Below are positions 6,842 to 14,642 of a stretch of DNA of 16,005 nt, one piece after another. A program made the translations under genes and the position numbers. The DNA is from Flavobacteriales bacterium CG18_big_fil_WC_8_21_14_2_50_32_9. Lineage in GTDB: Bacteria; Bacteroidota; Bacteroidia; Flavobacteriales_E; Vicingaceae. The stretch lies in the NCBI GenBank assembly GCA_002770955.1, contig PCUH01000285.1, positions 1 to 16,005 on the forward strand, in the 5' to 3' direction. Positions within the stretch are counted from its first letter, which is position 1. Each line of letters opens with the position of its first letter. The notes beneath the pieces were generated by a model. The model ran no database searches. It was not told where the DNA came from and worked only from the letters and a program-made list of their open reading frames with translations.

Positions 6842-7261
6842 TTATTCAGTATAATCTCTTCTAACCATAAATTTAGTTTTAATAGGCAATTTTTGTGCAG
6901 CTAATCTTAACGCTTCTTTTGCTATTTCTAAAGGAACTCCATCTGCTTCAAAAATAATTTTACCAGGTCTAACAGTTGCTACCCATAATTCAGGTGCTCC
7001 CTTACCTTTCCCCATCCTTACCTCTGCTGGCTTTTTAGTTACTGGTTTATCTGGAAATACACGTATCCAAATTTGACCTTCTCTTTTCATATATCTAGTA
7101 ACGGCAATCCTTGCTGCTTCTATCTGACGTGCTGTCATCCAACACTCTTCTAACGATTTTATAGCAAATGATCCAAACGCAATCTGGTTACCTCTTTGAG
7201 AGTTACCTTTCATGTGCCCTTTTTGCATTTTTCTATACTTCGTCTTTTTTGGTTGTAACAT
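6842..7261 (-). CDS. rplP: 50S ribosomal protein L16 (uL16)
   Basis: Binds near the A-site tRNA elbow and is needed late in 50S assembly to mature the peptidyl-transferase centre. It has 139 residues. It begins MLQPKKTKYRKMQKGHMKG. The RMGKGKG signature is at 82-88, followed by ELWVATVRPGKIIFE (91-105), and the chain ends with LPIKTKFMVRRD and three residues. R82 corresponds to the arginine that is hydroxylated by YcfD in E. coli; no such enzyme is in this window. The 61 nt gap before it carries a small GC-rich palindrome. Confidence 0.98.
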   Translation of the reverse strand: MLQPKKTKYRKMQKGHMKGNSQRGNQIAFGSFAIKSLEECWMTARQIEAARIAVTRYMKREGQIWIRVFPDKPVTKKPAEVRMGKGKGAPELWVATVRPGKIIFEADGVPLEIAKEALRLAAQKLPIKTKFMVRRDYTE

Positions 7262-7297
7262 GGTATATCTATTTAATCTTCTTTAATTAACTTCGTT

Positions 7298-7311
7298 GAG
7301 CTCGCAAGCTC
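7298..7311 (-). repeat. GC-rich palindrome in the rpsC-rplP gap
   Basis: In the mRNA the sequence GAGCT-TGCG-AGCTC can form a perfect 5 bp stem with a 4-base loop, about 37 nt before the rplP start and 11 nt after the rpsC stop codon. It is not followed by a U-run, so it is not an intrinsic terminator. The surroundings are strongly AT-rich, which makes this patch compositionally odd. It could be an mRNA stability element or a copy of a dispersed palindromic repeat. Confidence 0.45.
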
Positions 7312-7322
7312 TGTTCTATTTT

Positions 7323-8060
7323 TTATTTTCTTTTATTATCGTTGCCGCCTCTTGCTCTTTTTGGTCTATCTCCTCCACCTGATTTTCTTTGTTGTTTTCC
7401 TTTATCTAAACCAATATTAGGCGATAAATCTCTTTTACCATAAACTTCTCCTTTACAAATCCAAACTTTAACACCCAATCTTCCATAAGTTGTATGTGCT
7501 TCAGTTAAAGCATAATCAATATCAGCTCTAAAGGTATGTAATGGTGTTCTTCCTTCTTTATAACCTTCTGAACGAGCCATCTCTGCTCCACCTAAACGAC
7601 CTGAAACCAACACTTTTATTCCTTCAGCACCCATTCTCATTGTTGAAGCAATTGACATTTTTACTGCACGTCTAAAAGAAACTCTACCTTCAATTTGTCT
7701 TGCTATATTATCAGCTACTAATTTTGCGTCTAACTCAGGTCTTTTTATTTCAAATATATTTATTTGAATATCTTTGTTTGTTATCTTTTTTAACTCTTCT
7801 CTAAGTTTGTCAACTTCTTGACCACCTTTACCGATAATAATTCCTGGTCTAGATGTGTTAATAGTTACCGTTACAAGTTTTAATGTTCTTTCAATGATAA
7901 TCTTTGATATACTTGCCTTTTGTAAACGAGCCATCAAATACTCTCTAATTTTAAAATCTTCAACTATTTTATCGGCATAATTTCTTCCGCCATACCAATT
8001 AGAATCCCATCCTTTAATGATTCCTAATCTGTTTGAAATTGGATTTACTTTTTGTCCCAT
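7323..8060 (-). CDS. rpsC: 30S ribosomal protein S3 (uS3)
   Basis: 30S head protein at the mRNA entry site, with helicase-like activity together with S4 and S5. It has 245 residues. It begins MGQKVNPISNRLGIIKGWDS. The type-II KH domain has its GxxG loop at IIGKGG (75-80). The C-terminal domain contains GAEGIKVLVSGRLGGAEMAR, RTPLHTFRADIDYALTEAHT and GVKVWICKGEVYG. The tail of about 30 residues is Lys/Arg/Gly-rich and looks disordered, as is common in longer S3 proteins. It starts 5 nt after the rplV stop. Confidence 0.98.
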   Translation of the reverse strand: MGQKVNPISNRLGIIKGWDSNWYGGRNYADKIVEDFKIREYLMARLQKASISKIIIERTLKLVTVTINTSRPGIIIGKGGQEVDKLREELKKITNKDIQINIFEIKRPELDAKLVADNIARQIEGRVSFRRAVKMSIASTMRMGAEGIKVLVSGRLGGAEMARSEGYKEGRTPLHTFRADIDYALTEAHTTYGRLGVKVWICKGEVYGKRDLSPNIGLDKGKQQRKSGGGDRPKRARGGNDNKRK

Positions 8061-8065
8061 TTATA

Positions 8066-8461
8066 TTATTTTAAACTATCAACTATTAGTGTAACATGAT
8101 TTGATCTTTTTCTAACTCTGTGAGCTCTACCTTGTGGTGCTGGCTGTATACGTTTTAGCATTCGAGCACTATCAACTTGAATTTCTTTAACAATCAAATT
8201 GCTTTCTTCAGGTCTAGAACCTTCATTTTTAGCCTCCCAATTAGCTATTGCAGATTTCAATAATTTTTCTACACGCTTTGCCGCATCTTGAGGACTAAAT
8301 TGTAAAATCCCTAAAGCTTTAAAAACATCCTGACCTTTTATCAAATCAGTAACTTTTCTCATCTTACGAGGAGATGTAGGGCAATTATTTAATTTAGCAA
8401 AACTTATTGATTTTTTTGCTTCTTTATTTTGCTCTGACCTATTTTTTTTTCTTACACCCAT
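8066..8461 (-). CDS. rplV: 50S ribosomal protein L22 (uL22)
   Basis: Contacts all six 23S rRNA domains; its long beta-hairpin lines the nascent-peptide tunnel near the macrolide site. At 131 residues it is about 20 longer than E. coli L22 because of a basic N-terminal extension (1-20, MGVRKKNRSEQNKEAKKSIS). The core has TSPRKMRKVTDLIKG (29-43), and the hairpin region holds DSARMLKRIQPAPQGRAHR (97-115) and VRKRSNHVTLIV (116-127). I see no deletion in the hairpin tip of the kind linked to macrolide resistance. It lies 12 nt after rpsS and 5 nt before rpsC. Confidence 0.98.
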   Translation of the reverse strand: MGVRKKNRSEQNKEAKKSISFAKLNNCPTSPRKMRKVTDLIKGQDVFKALGILQFSPQDAAKRVEKLLKSAIANWEAKNEGSRPEESNLIVKEIQVDSARMLKRIQPAPQGRAHRVRKRSNHVTLIVDSLK

Positions 8462-8473
8462 GGCTTTGTAATT

Positions 8474-8755
8474 TTATCTTTTTCCTTTGTCTTTTTTGTT
8501 ACCAGCATGTCCTCTAAAATTTCTAGTTGGAGAAAACTCACCTAATTTATGTCCTACCATATTTTCTGTTACATATACTGGAATAAATTTATTCCCATTA
8601 TGCACAGCTATGGTTAATCCAACAAAATCAGGAGTTATCATTGATGCTCTAGACCAAGTTTTTATTACTATTTTCTTTCCTGATTGTTGAGATAAGTCAA
8701 CTCTTTGTTGTAACTTATAATGAACAAACGGAGGTTTTTTTAATGAACGACTCAT
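8474..8755 (-). CDS. rpsS: 30S ribosomal protein S19 (uS19)
   Basis: 30S head protein that forms a complex with S13 near the A and P sites and takes part in bridges to the 50S subunit. It has 93 residues, the standard length. It begins MSRSLKKPPFVHYKL. The conserved core includes IKTWSRASMITPDFVG (31-46), the strand HNGNKFIPVYVTENMVGHKL (52-71) and the signature GEFSPTRNFRGH (72-83). The tail GNKKDKGKR is basic. It starts 10 nt after rplB, as in every S10 operon I know. Confidence 0.98.
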   Translation of the reverse strand: MSRSLKKPPFVHYKLQQRVDLSQQSGKKIVIKTWSRASMITPDFVGLTIAVHNGNKFIPVYVTENMVGHKLGEFSPTRNFRGHAGNKKDKGKR

Positions 8756-8765
8756 ATTTTATCTA

Positions 8766-9590
8766 TTATTTCTTTCTACCTTCTATGATATATTGACTTG
8801 ATTGATTTTTTGGTGCTCTTGTTTTATATCCTTTAGCTGGAATTCCATTTCTTGATCTTGGATGACCTCCAGAATTTTTTCCTTCACCACCGCCCATTGG
8901 ATGATCCACTGGATTCATAACAACACCTCTAACTCTAGGTCTTCTTCCTAACCATCTGCTTTTTCCAGCTTTACCAGAACGCTCTAACATATGTTCTGAA
9001 TTTGATACAGTTCCTATAGTAGCTTTACAAGTTGCCAGAATTAATCTAGTTTCTCCTGATGGCAATTTAACAACTACAAACTTACCGTCCTTTGCTGTTA
9101 ATTGAGCGTAAGAACCTGCACTACGAGCTAATTTTGCTCCTTGATTTGGTCTTAATTCAATGTTATGGATTACTGTTCCTAATGGAATGTCAGATAAAAA
9201 TAAAGCATTCCCAACTTCTGGAGCAGCTTTTTTACCAGATTCTATTTCTTGTCCAACTTGAATTCCATTTGGAGCTATAATATAACGTTTTTCTCCATCT
9301 TTATAGTAAACCAATGCAATTCTTGCTGTTCTTGTTGGATCGTATTCTATTGATTTAACAACACCTGGTATGCCATCTTTTTCTCTTCTAAAATCGATAT
9401 CTCTTAACTTCTGTTTGTGACCACCACCAATATAACGCATGGTCATCTTACCTGTGTTATTTCTTCCACCTGATTTTGATTTACCAGAAATTAATGACTT
9501 TTCAGGAGTACTAGTTGTAACCTCAGAAAAAGTATTAGCAATTTTATGTCTTTGCCCTGGTGAAGTGGGCTTTAATTTTCTTAATGCCAT
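8766..9590 (-). CDS. rplB: 50S ribosomal protein L2 (uL2)
   Basis: Largest universally conserved 50S protein, needed for subunit joining and peptidyl-transferase activity. The 274 residues match the family. The N-terminal OB-like domain has SGGRNNTGKMTMRYIGGGHK (40-59). The SH3-like C-terminal domain ends in the signature GVVMNPVDHPMGGGEGKNSG (222-241); H230 corresponds to the functionally important H229 of E. coli. The rRNA-binding basic patch SRWLGRRPRVRG (211-222) is also clear. A 65 nt gap separates it from rplW and carries a G-rich hairpin 17 nt before the ATG; there is no SD. Confidence 0.98.
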   Translation of the reverse strand: MALRKLKPTSPGQRHKIANTFSEVTTSTPEKSLISGKSKSGGRNNTGKMTMRYIGGGHKQKLRDIDFRREKDGIPGVVKSIEYDPTRTARIALVYYKDGEKRYIIAPNGIQVGQEIESGKKAAPEVGNALFLSDIPLGTVIHNIELRPNQGAKLARSAGSYAQLTAKDGKFVVVKLPSGETRLILATCKATIGTVSNSEHMLERSGKAGKSRWLGRRPRVRGVVMNPVDHPMGGGEGKNSGGHPRSRNGIPAKGYKTRAPKNQSSQYIIEGRKK

Positions 9591-9607
9591 TTTTGTTTAT
9601 CTCTTTA

Positions 9608-9624
9608 GAGGGTTATATTCCCCC
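9608..9624 (-). promoter_or_regulatory. G-rich hairpin in the rplB leader
   Basis: In the mRNA, GGGGG-AATATAA-CCCTC can pair as a 5 bp stem (four G-C pairs and one G-U) with a 7-base loop. It lies in the 65 nt rplW-rplB gap, 17 nt before the rplB start. A run of five Gs is rare in this AT-rich stretch. No U-run follows, so it is not an intrinsic terminator. Possible roles are translational control of L2 or mRNA processing and stability; none is shown. Confidence 0.4.
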
Positions 9625-9655
9625 ATATAATTAATACTATATTTATATATAAAAA

Positions 9656-9949
9656 TTAAATGTTACTATAGAAGTCAATTGTTTCTCCTTCTGATAATGT
9701 AACTATTGCTTTTTTATATCTATTCGTTTTTCCTGATATCAAACCTGCTTTGGTAAATTTTGATTTAGATTTTCCAGCATAATTCATGGTATTAACATTA
9801 TCTACTGTAACATTATACATATCCTTCACTGCATTTTTAATCTGAATCTTATTAGCTCTTTGATCTACCACAAAAGCGTAACGATTAAACTTCTCACTTT
9901 GAGCAGTCATTTTTTCAGTTACAACTGGTTTTATTATAATTTCCATCAT
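9656..9949 (-). CDS. rplW: 50S ribosomal protein L23 (uL23)
   Basis: Tunnel-exit protein and main docking site for trigger factor and SRP. It has 97 residues. KPVVTEKM (7-14) is the family opening motif. NKIQIKNAVKDMYNVTVDNV (33-52) is the conserved strand-helix region, and YAGKSKSKFTKAG covers the exposed loop. It starts one base after the rplD stop (TAA-G-ATG). Two ATG codons in a row (MMEI) leave the exact start open; the second, at 9946, gives 96 residues. Translational coupling to rplD is likely. Confidence 0.97.
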   Translation of the reverse strand: MMEIIIKPVVTEKMTAQSEKFNRYAFVVDQRANKIQIKNAVKDMYNVTVDNVNTMNYAGKSKSKFTKAGLISGKTNRYKKAIVTLSEGETIDFYSNI

Positions 9950-9950
9950 C

Positions 9951-10580
9951 TTAATTTCTTAATATTCCTTCAATTTTGCTTATTGAACCCTCTGAAATAA
10001 TAACGCTTTTAGCGTTCATTAAATCATAAGTGTTTATTTCTGAAGCCATTACAACTTTTACTCCTTGCAAATTACGGGATGACAAATATACATTTTTATT
10101 TGACTCTGGTATAATTAACAAAGATTTTTTATTCAAACTATCAAAGTTTGTAAGAAAATCAGTGTATTGCTTAGTTTTAGGAGCATCAAAAGTAAAATCT
10201 TCTACAATTGAAACTACGCCTTCTTTAATTTTATAACTAAGTGCAGATTTTCTTGCTAATCTTTTTTGTTTAATATTTAATTTGAATTCATAATCTCTAG
10301 GTCTAGGTCCAAAAACTCTTCCTCCACCTTTAAATAATGGATTTCTGATATTCCCTGCACGGGCAGTTCCTGTTCCTTTTTGTTTTTTAATTTTACGAGT
10401 ACTACCTTTCACCTCTCCTCTTTCTTTCGATTTGTGAGTTCCTTGTCTTTTATTTGCCAAATGTTGTTTTACATCTAAATAAATAGCATGATCATTTGGC
10501 TCTATAGCGAAAACAGTTTCATCTAATGAAGCTTTTTTCTTTGTATCTTTTCCAGATATGTTTTTAATTACTAGTTCCAT
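9951..10580 (-). CDS. rplD: 50S ribosomal protein L4 (uL4)
   Basis: Early-assembly 50S protein whose extended loop reaches into the peptide tunnel beside L22. It has 209 residues. The loop covers about 45-95 with RQGTHKSKERGEVKGSTRK (45-63), KKQKGTGTARAGNIRNPLFK (65-84) and GGGRVFGPRPRDY (85-97). In E. coli L4 also represses the S10 operon through a leader upstream of rpsJ; here rpsJ has only a 22 nt leader, so that mechanism is unlikely in the same form. It is one of the few genes here with an SD (AGGAG, 6 nt before ATG). Confidence 0.98.
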   Translation of the reverse strand: MELVIKNISGKDTKKKASLDETVFAIEPNDHAIYLDVKQHLANKRQGTHKSKERGEVKGSTRKIKKQKGTGTARAGNIRNPLFKGGGRVFGPRPRDYEFKLNIKQKRLARKSALSYKIKEGVVSIVEDFTFDAPKTKQYTDFLTNFDSLNKKSLLIIPESNKNVYLSSRNLQGVKVVMASEINTYDLMNAKSVIISEGSISKIEGILRN

Positions 10581-10585
10581 GTTGG

Positions 10586-10591
10586 TCTCCT
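10586..10591 (-). promoter_or_regulatory. Shine-Dalgarno sequence of rplD
   Basis: The 13 nt gap between rplC and rplD reads ATAGGAGACCAAC on the minus strand. AGGAG (10591-10587) is followed by six bases and the rplD ATG, so spacing is good. It supports the chosen rplD start and is one of only three clear SD sites among the recognised genes. Confidence 0.7.
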
Positions 10592-10593
10592 AT

Positions 10594-11208
10594 TTATTTT
10601 TCAATTAATACAAATGAACCTTTAGCACCAGGTATAGAACCTTTTACTACTATTAAATTCTTTTCGTTATATACTTTAACAACTTGAAGATTGGTTTGTT
10701 TAACTCTTTCTCCACCCATTCTTCCAGCCATTCGCATTCCTTTAACAACTTTTGAAGGTGTAGAACCTGCTCCAATAGAACCGGGAGCTCTTAATCTGTT
10801 GTGTTGACCATGTGTAGATTGACCAACACCTGCAAAACCGTGTCTTTTAACAACTCCTTGAAACCCTTTTCCTTTTGAGGTTCCCACAACATCAACCCAT
10901 TCTCCATCTTCAAAAATATCTACAGAAATTTCATCTCCTAATTTTGCTTCTTTAAAACCGTCAAATTCAACGAGTTTTCTTTTTGGTGTAGTGTTTGATT
11001 TCTTGAAGTGTCCTTGCATAGCTTTAGGCGTATTTTTTTCTTTACGCTCTCCATAAGCTAATTGTACAGCTTCATAGCCATCGGTATCTACCTTTTTGAC
11101 TTGTGTAACAACACAAGGACCAGCTTCAATAATTGTGCATGGTATATTTTTACCCTCGGCACTGTAAACGCTAGTCATACCTATTTTTTTCCCTATCAAT
11201 CCTGGCAT
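10594..11208 (-). CDS. rplC: 50S ribosomal protein L3 (uL3)
   Basis: One of the two 50S assembly-initiator proteins (with L24); its branched loops reach the peptidyl-transferase centre. It has 204 residues. It begins MPGLIGKKIGMTSVY. Conserved segments are GTSKGKGFQGVVKRHGFAG (109-127), HGQHNRLRAPGSIGAGSTPS (133-152) and KGMRMAGRMGGERVKQTNLQ (156-175). The loop has GSIGAGSTP where E. coli has the PrmB-methylated glutamine (GSIGQNQTP), so that modification cannot occur here at the same residue; this variant is common in other bacteria. No SD; the leader ends in AAATAAACAAA. Confidence 0.98.
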   Translation of the reverse strand: MPGLIGKKIGMTSVYSAEGKNIPCTIIEAGPCVVTQVKKVDTDGYEAVQLAYGERKEKNTPKAMQGHFKKSNTTPKRKLVEFDGFKEAKLGDEISVDIFEDGEWVDVVGTSKGKGFQGVVKRHGFAGVGQSTHGQHNRLRAPGSIGAGSTPSKVVKGMRMAGRMGGERVKQTNLQVVKVYNEKNLIVVKGSIPGAKGSFVLIEK

Positions 11209-11258
11209 TTTGTTTATTTTTATTATTATTAATTTATTTTCTAACTTTCAAAAAGTAC

Positions 11259-11564
11259 TTATACTTTAATCTCAACATCAACTCCACTAGGTAATTCTAA
11301 TTTCATTAAAGAATCAACAGTTTTTGAAGAAGAACTATAAATATCAATTAGTCTTTTATAAGAACATAATTGAAATTGTTCTCTTGCTTTTTTATTAACG
11401 TGAGGTGACTTTAATACTGTGAAAATTCTTTTGTGTGTTGGTAATGGTATAGGACCGCTAACAATAGCTCCTGTTGATTTTACAGTTTTTACGATTTTTT
11501 CAGCAGATCTATCTACTAAATTAAAATCGTAAGATTTAAGTTTTATTCTAATTTTTTGGCTCAT
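11259..11564 (-). CDS. rpsJ: 30S ribosomal protein S10 (uS10)
   Basis: 30S head protein; in E. coli it doubles as the transcription antitermination factor NusE by pairing with NusB. It has 101 residues, the usual length. It begins MSQKIRIKLKSYDFNLVD (1-18). The extended loop that enters the 30S head holds GPIPLPTHKRIFTVLKSPHV (37-56), and KKAREQFQLCSYKRLIDI (58-75) follows. The gene sits directly after fusA (22 nt) with no tuf between them, which joins the str and S10 groups into one transcription unit. Confidence 0.98.
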   Translation of the reverse strand: MSQKIRIKLKSYDFNLVDRSAEKIVKTVKSTGAIVSGPIPLPTHKRIFTVLKSPHVNKKAREQFQLCSYKRLIDIYSSSSKTVDSLMKLELPSGVDVEIKV

Positions 11565-11586
11565 TCTATTGTATATAAAAAAATTA

Positions 11587-13692
11587 TTATGCTTCTACTT
11601 TTCCTTTTGCTTTTGCAATAACATCGTCAGCTATGTTTTTAGGACAAGGTTCAAAATGTGAAAATTCCATTGTTGAAGTTGCTCTACCTGAAGACATTGT
11701 TCTTAATGAAGTAACATATCCAAACATTTCAGACAATGGCACTTTTGCTTTTACAATTTTAGCTCCTGCTCTATCATCCATTCCGTCTATTTGCCCTCTT
11801 CTTCTATTTAAATCGCCAACGATATCTCCCATATTTTCTTCTGGAGTTACAACCTCTAATTTCATTATTGGTTCTAATAAAATTGGGGTTGCTTTTGGCA
11901 TAGAATTTCTGTAAGCCATTTTAGCTGCAACTTCAAAAGAAAGTGCATCAGAATCAACAGCGTGAAAAGAACCGTCTGTAAGTACAACTTTTAAGCTATC
12001 TACTGGGTAACCAGCCAAAACACCTGCTTTCATTGCTTCTTTAAATCCCTTTTCTACTGAAGGAATGAATTCTCTAGGAATATTACCACCTTTAACTTCA
12101 TTTACGAACTCTAATCCTATTTTTTCTTTATCATCTTGAGCAGAAATTGTGAAAACAATATCGGCAAATTTACCTCTACCACCTGATTGTTTTTTATAAA
12201 CTTCTCTATGATTAACAGACCCAGTTATTGTTTCTTTATAAGCAACTTGTGGTTGACCTTGGTTACATTCAACTTTAAACTCTCTTTTTAATCTATCTAA
12301 AATAATCTCCAAATGCAACTCACCCATTCCACTTAAAACTGTTTGTCCTGAGTCTTCATCTGTATGAATAGTTAATGTTGGATCTTCTTCAGATAGTTTA
12401 GATAATGCCATTCCCATTTTATCAACATCGGCTTGTGTTTTGGGTTCAATAGCGATTCCAATTACTGGTTCTGGGAAAACCATAGATTCTAATACTATTG
12501 GATGTTTTTCATCACATAGTGTATCTCCTGTTTTAATATCTTTAAATCCAATAACAGCAGCAATATCTCCAGCCATTAAGCTATCAATTTGATTTTGTTT
12601 ATTGGCGTGCATTTGAAAAATTCTTGAAATTCTTTCTTTATTTCCTGTTCGAGTGTTCAGCACATAAGACCCTGAATTTAGTTTTCCTGAATAAGCTCTA
12701 GTAAAACACAATCTTCCAACAAATGGATCGGTAGCAATTTTAAATGCTAACGCAGCAAAAGGTTCATTAACAGAAGGTTTTCTTGTTTCTTCTGCATCTG
12801 TATCAGGGTTAATTCCTACTATTGCTTCTTGATCCATTGGGGAAGGCAATATTTCCATTACCATATCAAGCATAGCTTGAACACCTTTGTTTTTAAAAGC
12901 AGAACCACACATCATCGGAACCACTTTTCCAGCAATTGTAGCTTGTCTTAATGCGTCTAAAATTTCTCTTTCTGTTAAAGAATTTTCATCTTCAAAATAT
13001 TTTTCCATTAAGGTTTCATCAAATTCGGCAACTGCCTCTAATAATTTCCCTCTTAATTCTCTAGCTTCATCAACAATATCAGCGGGAATATCTATTTCTT
13101 GAAATGTCATTCCCTGATCTTCTTCATTCCAAGTAATTCCTCTGAAATTAATTAAGTCAACAACACCTTTAAAATCATCCTCGGCACCAATATTTAGTTG
13201 TAATGGTAACGCATGACTTCCTAACATTTCTCTAACTTGCTTACAAACATTTAAAAAGTCGGCACCTGATCTGTCCATTTTATTTACAAAACCTATACGA
13301 GGTACATTGTAATTATTTGCCAATCTCCAGTTTGTTTCAGACTGTGGTTCAACTCCATCAACAGCACTAAATAAAAATACTAATCCATCCAAAACTCTTA
13401 ATGAACGGTTTACTTCAACAGTAAAATCAACGTGACCAGGAGTATCAATAATATTCACATGATAATCTTGTCCTCTGTAAGGCCAGGTTAGTGTTGTTGC
13501 TGCAGAAGTAATAGTAATCCCTCTTTCTTGCTCTTGCTCCATCCAATCCATTGTAGCAGCTCCATCGTGAACTTCTCCAATTTTATGGCTAACGCCTCCG
13601 TAAAAAAGAATACGTTCTGTTGTAGTTGTTTTTCCAGCATCGATATGTGCTGCAATTCCAATATTTCTAGTAAATCTAAGATCTCTTGCCAT
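11587..13692 (-). CDS. fusA: Translation elongation factor G (EF-G)
   Basis: GTPase that drives translocation of tRNA and mRNA after peptide bond formation and helps recycle ribosomes. The 701 residues form the standard five domains. GTPase motifs: G1 AHIDAGKT (15-22), G2 RGITI (57-61), G3 DTPGH (83-87, with the catalytic histidine H87), G4 NKMD (137-140) and G5 GSA (263-265). Domain IV includes GGRGKFADIVF and the region NIPREFIPSVEKGFKEA. The C-terminus ends in HFEPCPKNIADDVIAKAKG. Bacteroidota can carry a second EF-G; this operon copy, inside the ribosomal cluster and with all motifs intact, should be the main translocase. No SD. Confidence 0.99.
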   Translation of the reverse strand: MARDLRFTRNIGIAAHIDAGKTTTTERILFYGGVSHKIGEVHDGAATMDWMEQEQERGITITSAATTLTWPYRGQDYHVNIIDTPGHVDFTVEVNRSLRVLDGLVFLFSAVDGVEPQSETNWRLANNYNVPRIGFVNKMDRSGADFLNVCKQVREMLGSHALPLQLNIGAEDDFKGVVDLINFRGITWNEEDQGMTFQEIDIPADIVDEARELRGKLLEAVAEFDETLMEKYFEDENSLTEREILDALRQATIAGKVVPMMCGSAFKNKGVQAMLDMVMEILPSPMDQEAIVGINPDTDAEETRKPSVNEPFAALAFKIATDPFVGRLCFTRAYSGKLNSGSYVLNTRTGNKERISRIFQMHANKQNQIDSLMAGDIAAVIGFKDIKTGDTLCDEKHPIVLESMVFPEPVIGIAIEPKTQADVDKMGMALSKLSEEDPTLTIHTDEDSGQTVLSGMGELHLEIILDRLKREFKVECNQGQPQVAYKETITGSVNHREVYKKQSGGRGKFADIVFTISAQDDKEKIGLEFVNEVKGGNIPREFIPSVEKGFKEAMKAGVLAGYPVDSLKVVLTDGSFHAVDSDALSFEVAAKMAYRNSMPKATPILLEPIMKLEVVTPEENMGDIVGDLNRRRGQIDGMDDRAGAKIVKAKVPLSEMFGYVTSLRTMSSGRATSTMEFSHFEPCPKNIADDVIAKAKGKVEA

Positions 13693-13715
13693 TGTTGTTG
13701 TTTTTGCTTCTTTTA

Positions 13716-14186
13716 TTAAAATCTGAAATGTGAAAATGCTTTATTGGCATCTGCCATTCTATGCGTATCTTCTTTTTTCTTAAAAGCAGCTCCTTCTTCT
13801 TTGTATCCAGCTACAATTTCTCCTGCTAATTTCTGTGCCATGGTTTTTTCATTTCTTTTTCTGGCATAATTTATTAACCATTTTATCCCCATAGAAACTT
13901 GTCTTTCGTCACGAATAGGTTGTGGGATTTGAAAGGTTGCTCCACCAATTCTTCTACTTCTTACTTCAACTCCTGGCGTAACATTTTTTAATGCTTTTTT
14001 AAAAACATCTAAATTATTTTCTTCAGTTACTTTTTGTCCAACAATTTCTAGTGCGTCATAAAATATTTTAAATGAAACGCTCTTCTTACCATCCAACATT
14101 AAATTATTAACGAATTGTGTAACCAAAACGTCACTAAATTTAGGATCTGGAAGTAATACTCTTTTTTTTGCTCTTGACTTTCTCAT
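13716..14186 (-). CDS. rpsG: 30S ribosomal protein S7 (uS7)
   Basis: Assembly initiator of the 30S head that binds 16S rRNA directly and lines the E site. The 156 residues match the family. Features are the basic N-terminal arm MRKSRAKKRV, PDPKFSDVLVTQFVNNLM (13-30), VEVRSRRIGGATFQIPQP (73-90, the beta-ribbon region), RNEKTMAQKLAGEI (111-124) and the end HRMADANKAFSHFRF (142-156). In E. coli, S7 represses the str operon at the rpsL-rpsG junction; here that junction is only 32 nt and shows no obvious structure. The start has an AT-rich leader with no SD in range. Confidence 0.98.
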   Translation of the reverse strand: MRKSRAKKRVLLPDPKFSDVLVTQFVNNLMLDGKKSVSFKIFYDALEIVGQKVTEENNLDVFKKALKNVTPGVEVRSRRIGGATFQIPQPIRDERQVSMGIKWLINYARKRNEKTMAQKLAGEIVAGYKEEGAAFKKKEDTHRMADANKAFSHFRF

Positions 14187-14218
14187 AATTATTTATTAAA
14201 CCTTGTTATTTGGTATAT

Positions 14219-14599
14219 TTATTTTTTTACTTTAGGTCGTTTTGTTCCGTATTTAGATCTTCGTTGTGTTCTACCTTCAACTCCTGTAGTATCTAATGTA
14301 CCTCGAACAACATGATACCTAACCCCTGGCAAATCTTTTACTCTTCCTCCTCTAACTAAAACAATCGAGTGTTCTTGCAAATTATGACCTTCACCAGGTA
14401 TATAAGCATTTACCTCTTTTTGATTAGTTAGTCTTACCCTTGCAACCTTTCTCATTGCTGAGTTTGGTTTTTTTGGTGTTGTTGTATAAACTCTGATACA
14501 AACACCTCTTCTTTGCGGACATGAATCCAAAGCCGCAGATTTACTTTTTTTATCTAAAGTTGTTCTTCCTTTCCTTACTAATTGCTGTATAGTTGGCAT
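14219..14599 (-). CDS. rpsL: 30S ribosomal protein S12 (uS12)
   Basis: Decoding-centre protein that controls accuracy and is the classic streptomycin target. It has 126 residues. CPQRRGVCIRVYTTTPKKPN (27-46) is followed by SAMRKVARVRLTN (47-59). The second loop is VRGGRVKDLPGVRYHVVRG (82-100), and the basic C-terminus contains RRSKYGTKRPKVKK. The lysines equivalent to E. coli K42 and K87 are wild type (K43 and K88 here, counting Met), so no known streptomycin-resistance change is present. D89, the residue methylthiolated in E. coli, is also kept. It is the first gene of the supercluster, about 38 nt after the predicted transcription start. Confidence 0.98.
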   Translation of the reverse strand: MPTIQQLVRKGRTTLDKKSKSAALDSCPQRRGVCIRVYTTTPKKPNSAMRKVARVRLTNQKEVNAYIPGEGHNLQEHSIVLVRGGRVKDLPGVRYHVVRGTLDTTGVEGRTQRRSKYGTKRPKVKK

Positions 14600-14642
14600 A
14601 TTATTTTATTGTATTAGTTAGTATCCCTAAAAAAATGGAGTG

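Noticed and set aside
11633..11914. Open frame on the plus strand inside fusA
   Set aside because: Antisense to the intact EF-G domains IV and V; no start signal and no recognisable family. The same reasoning removes the other antisense frames at 8487-8690, 9092-9280, 9439-9630, 10030-10236, 12887-13102, 13528-13719, 15513-15710 and 15761-15943.
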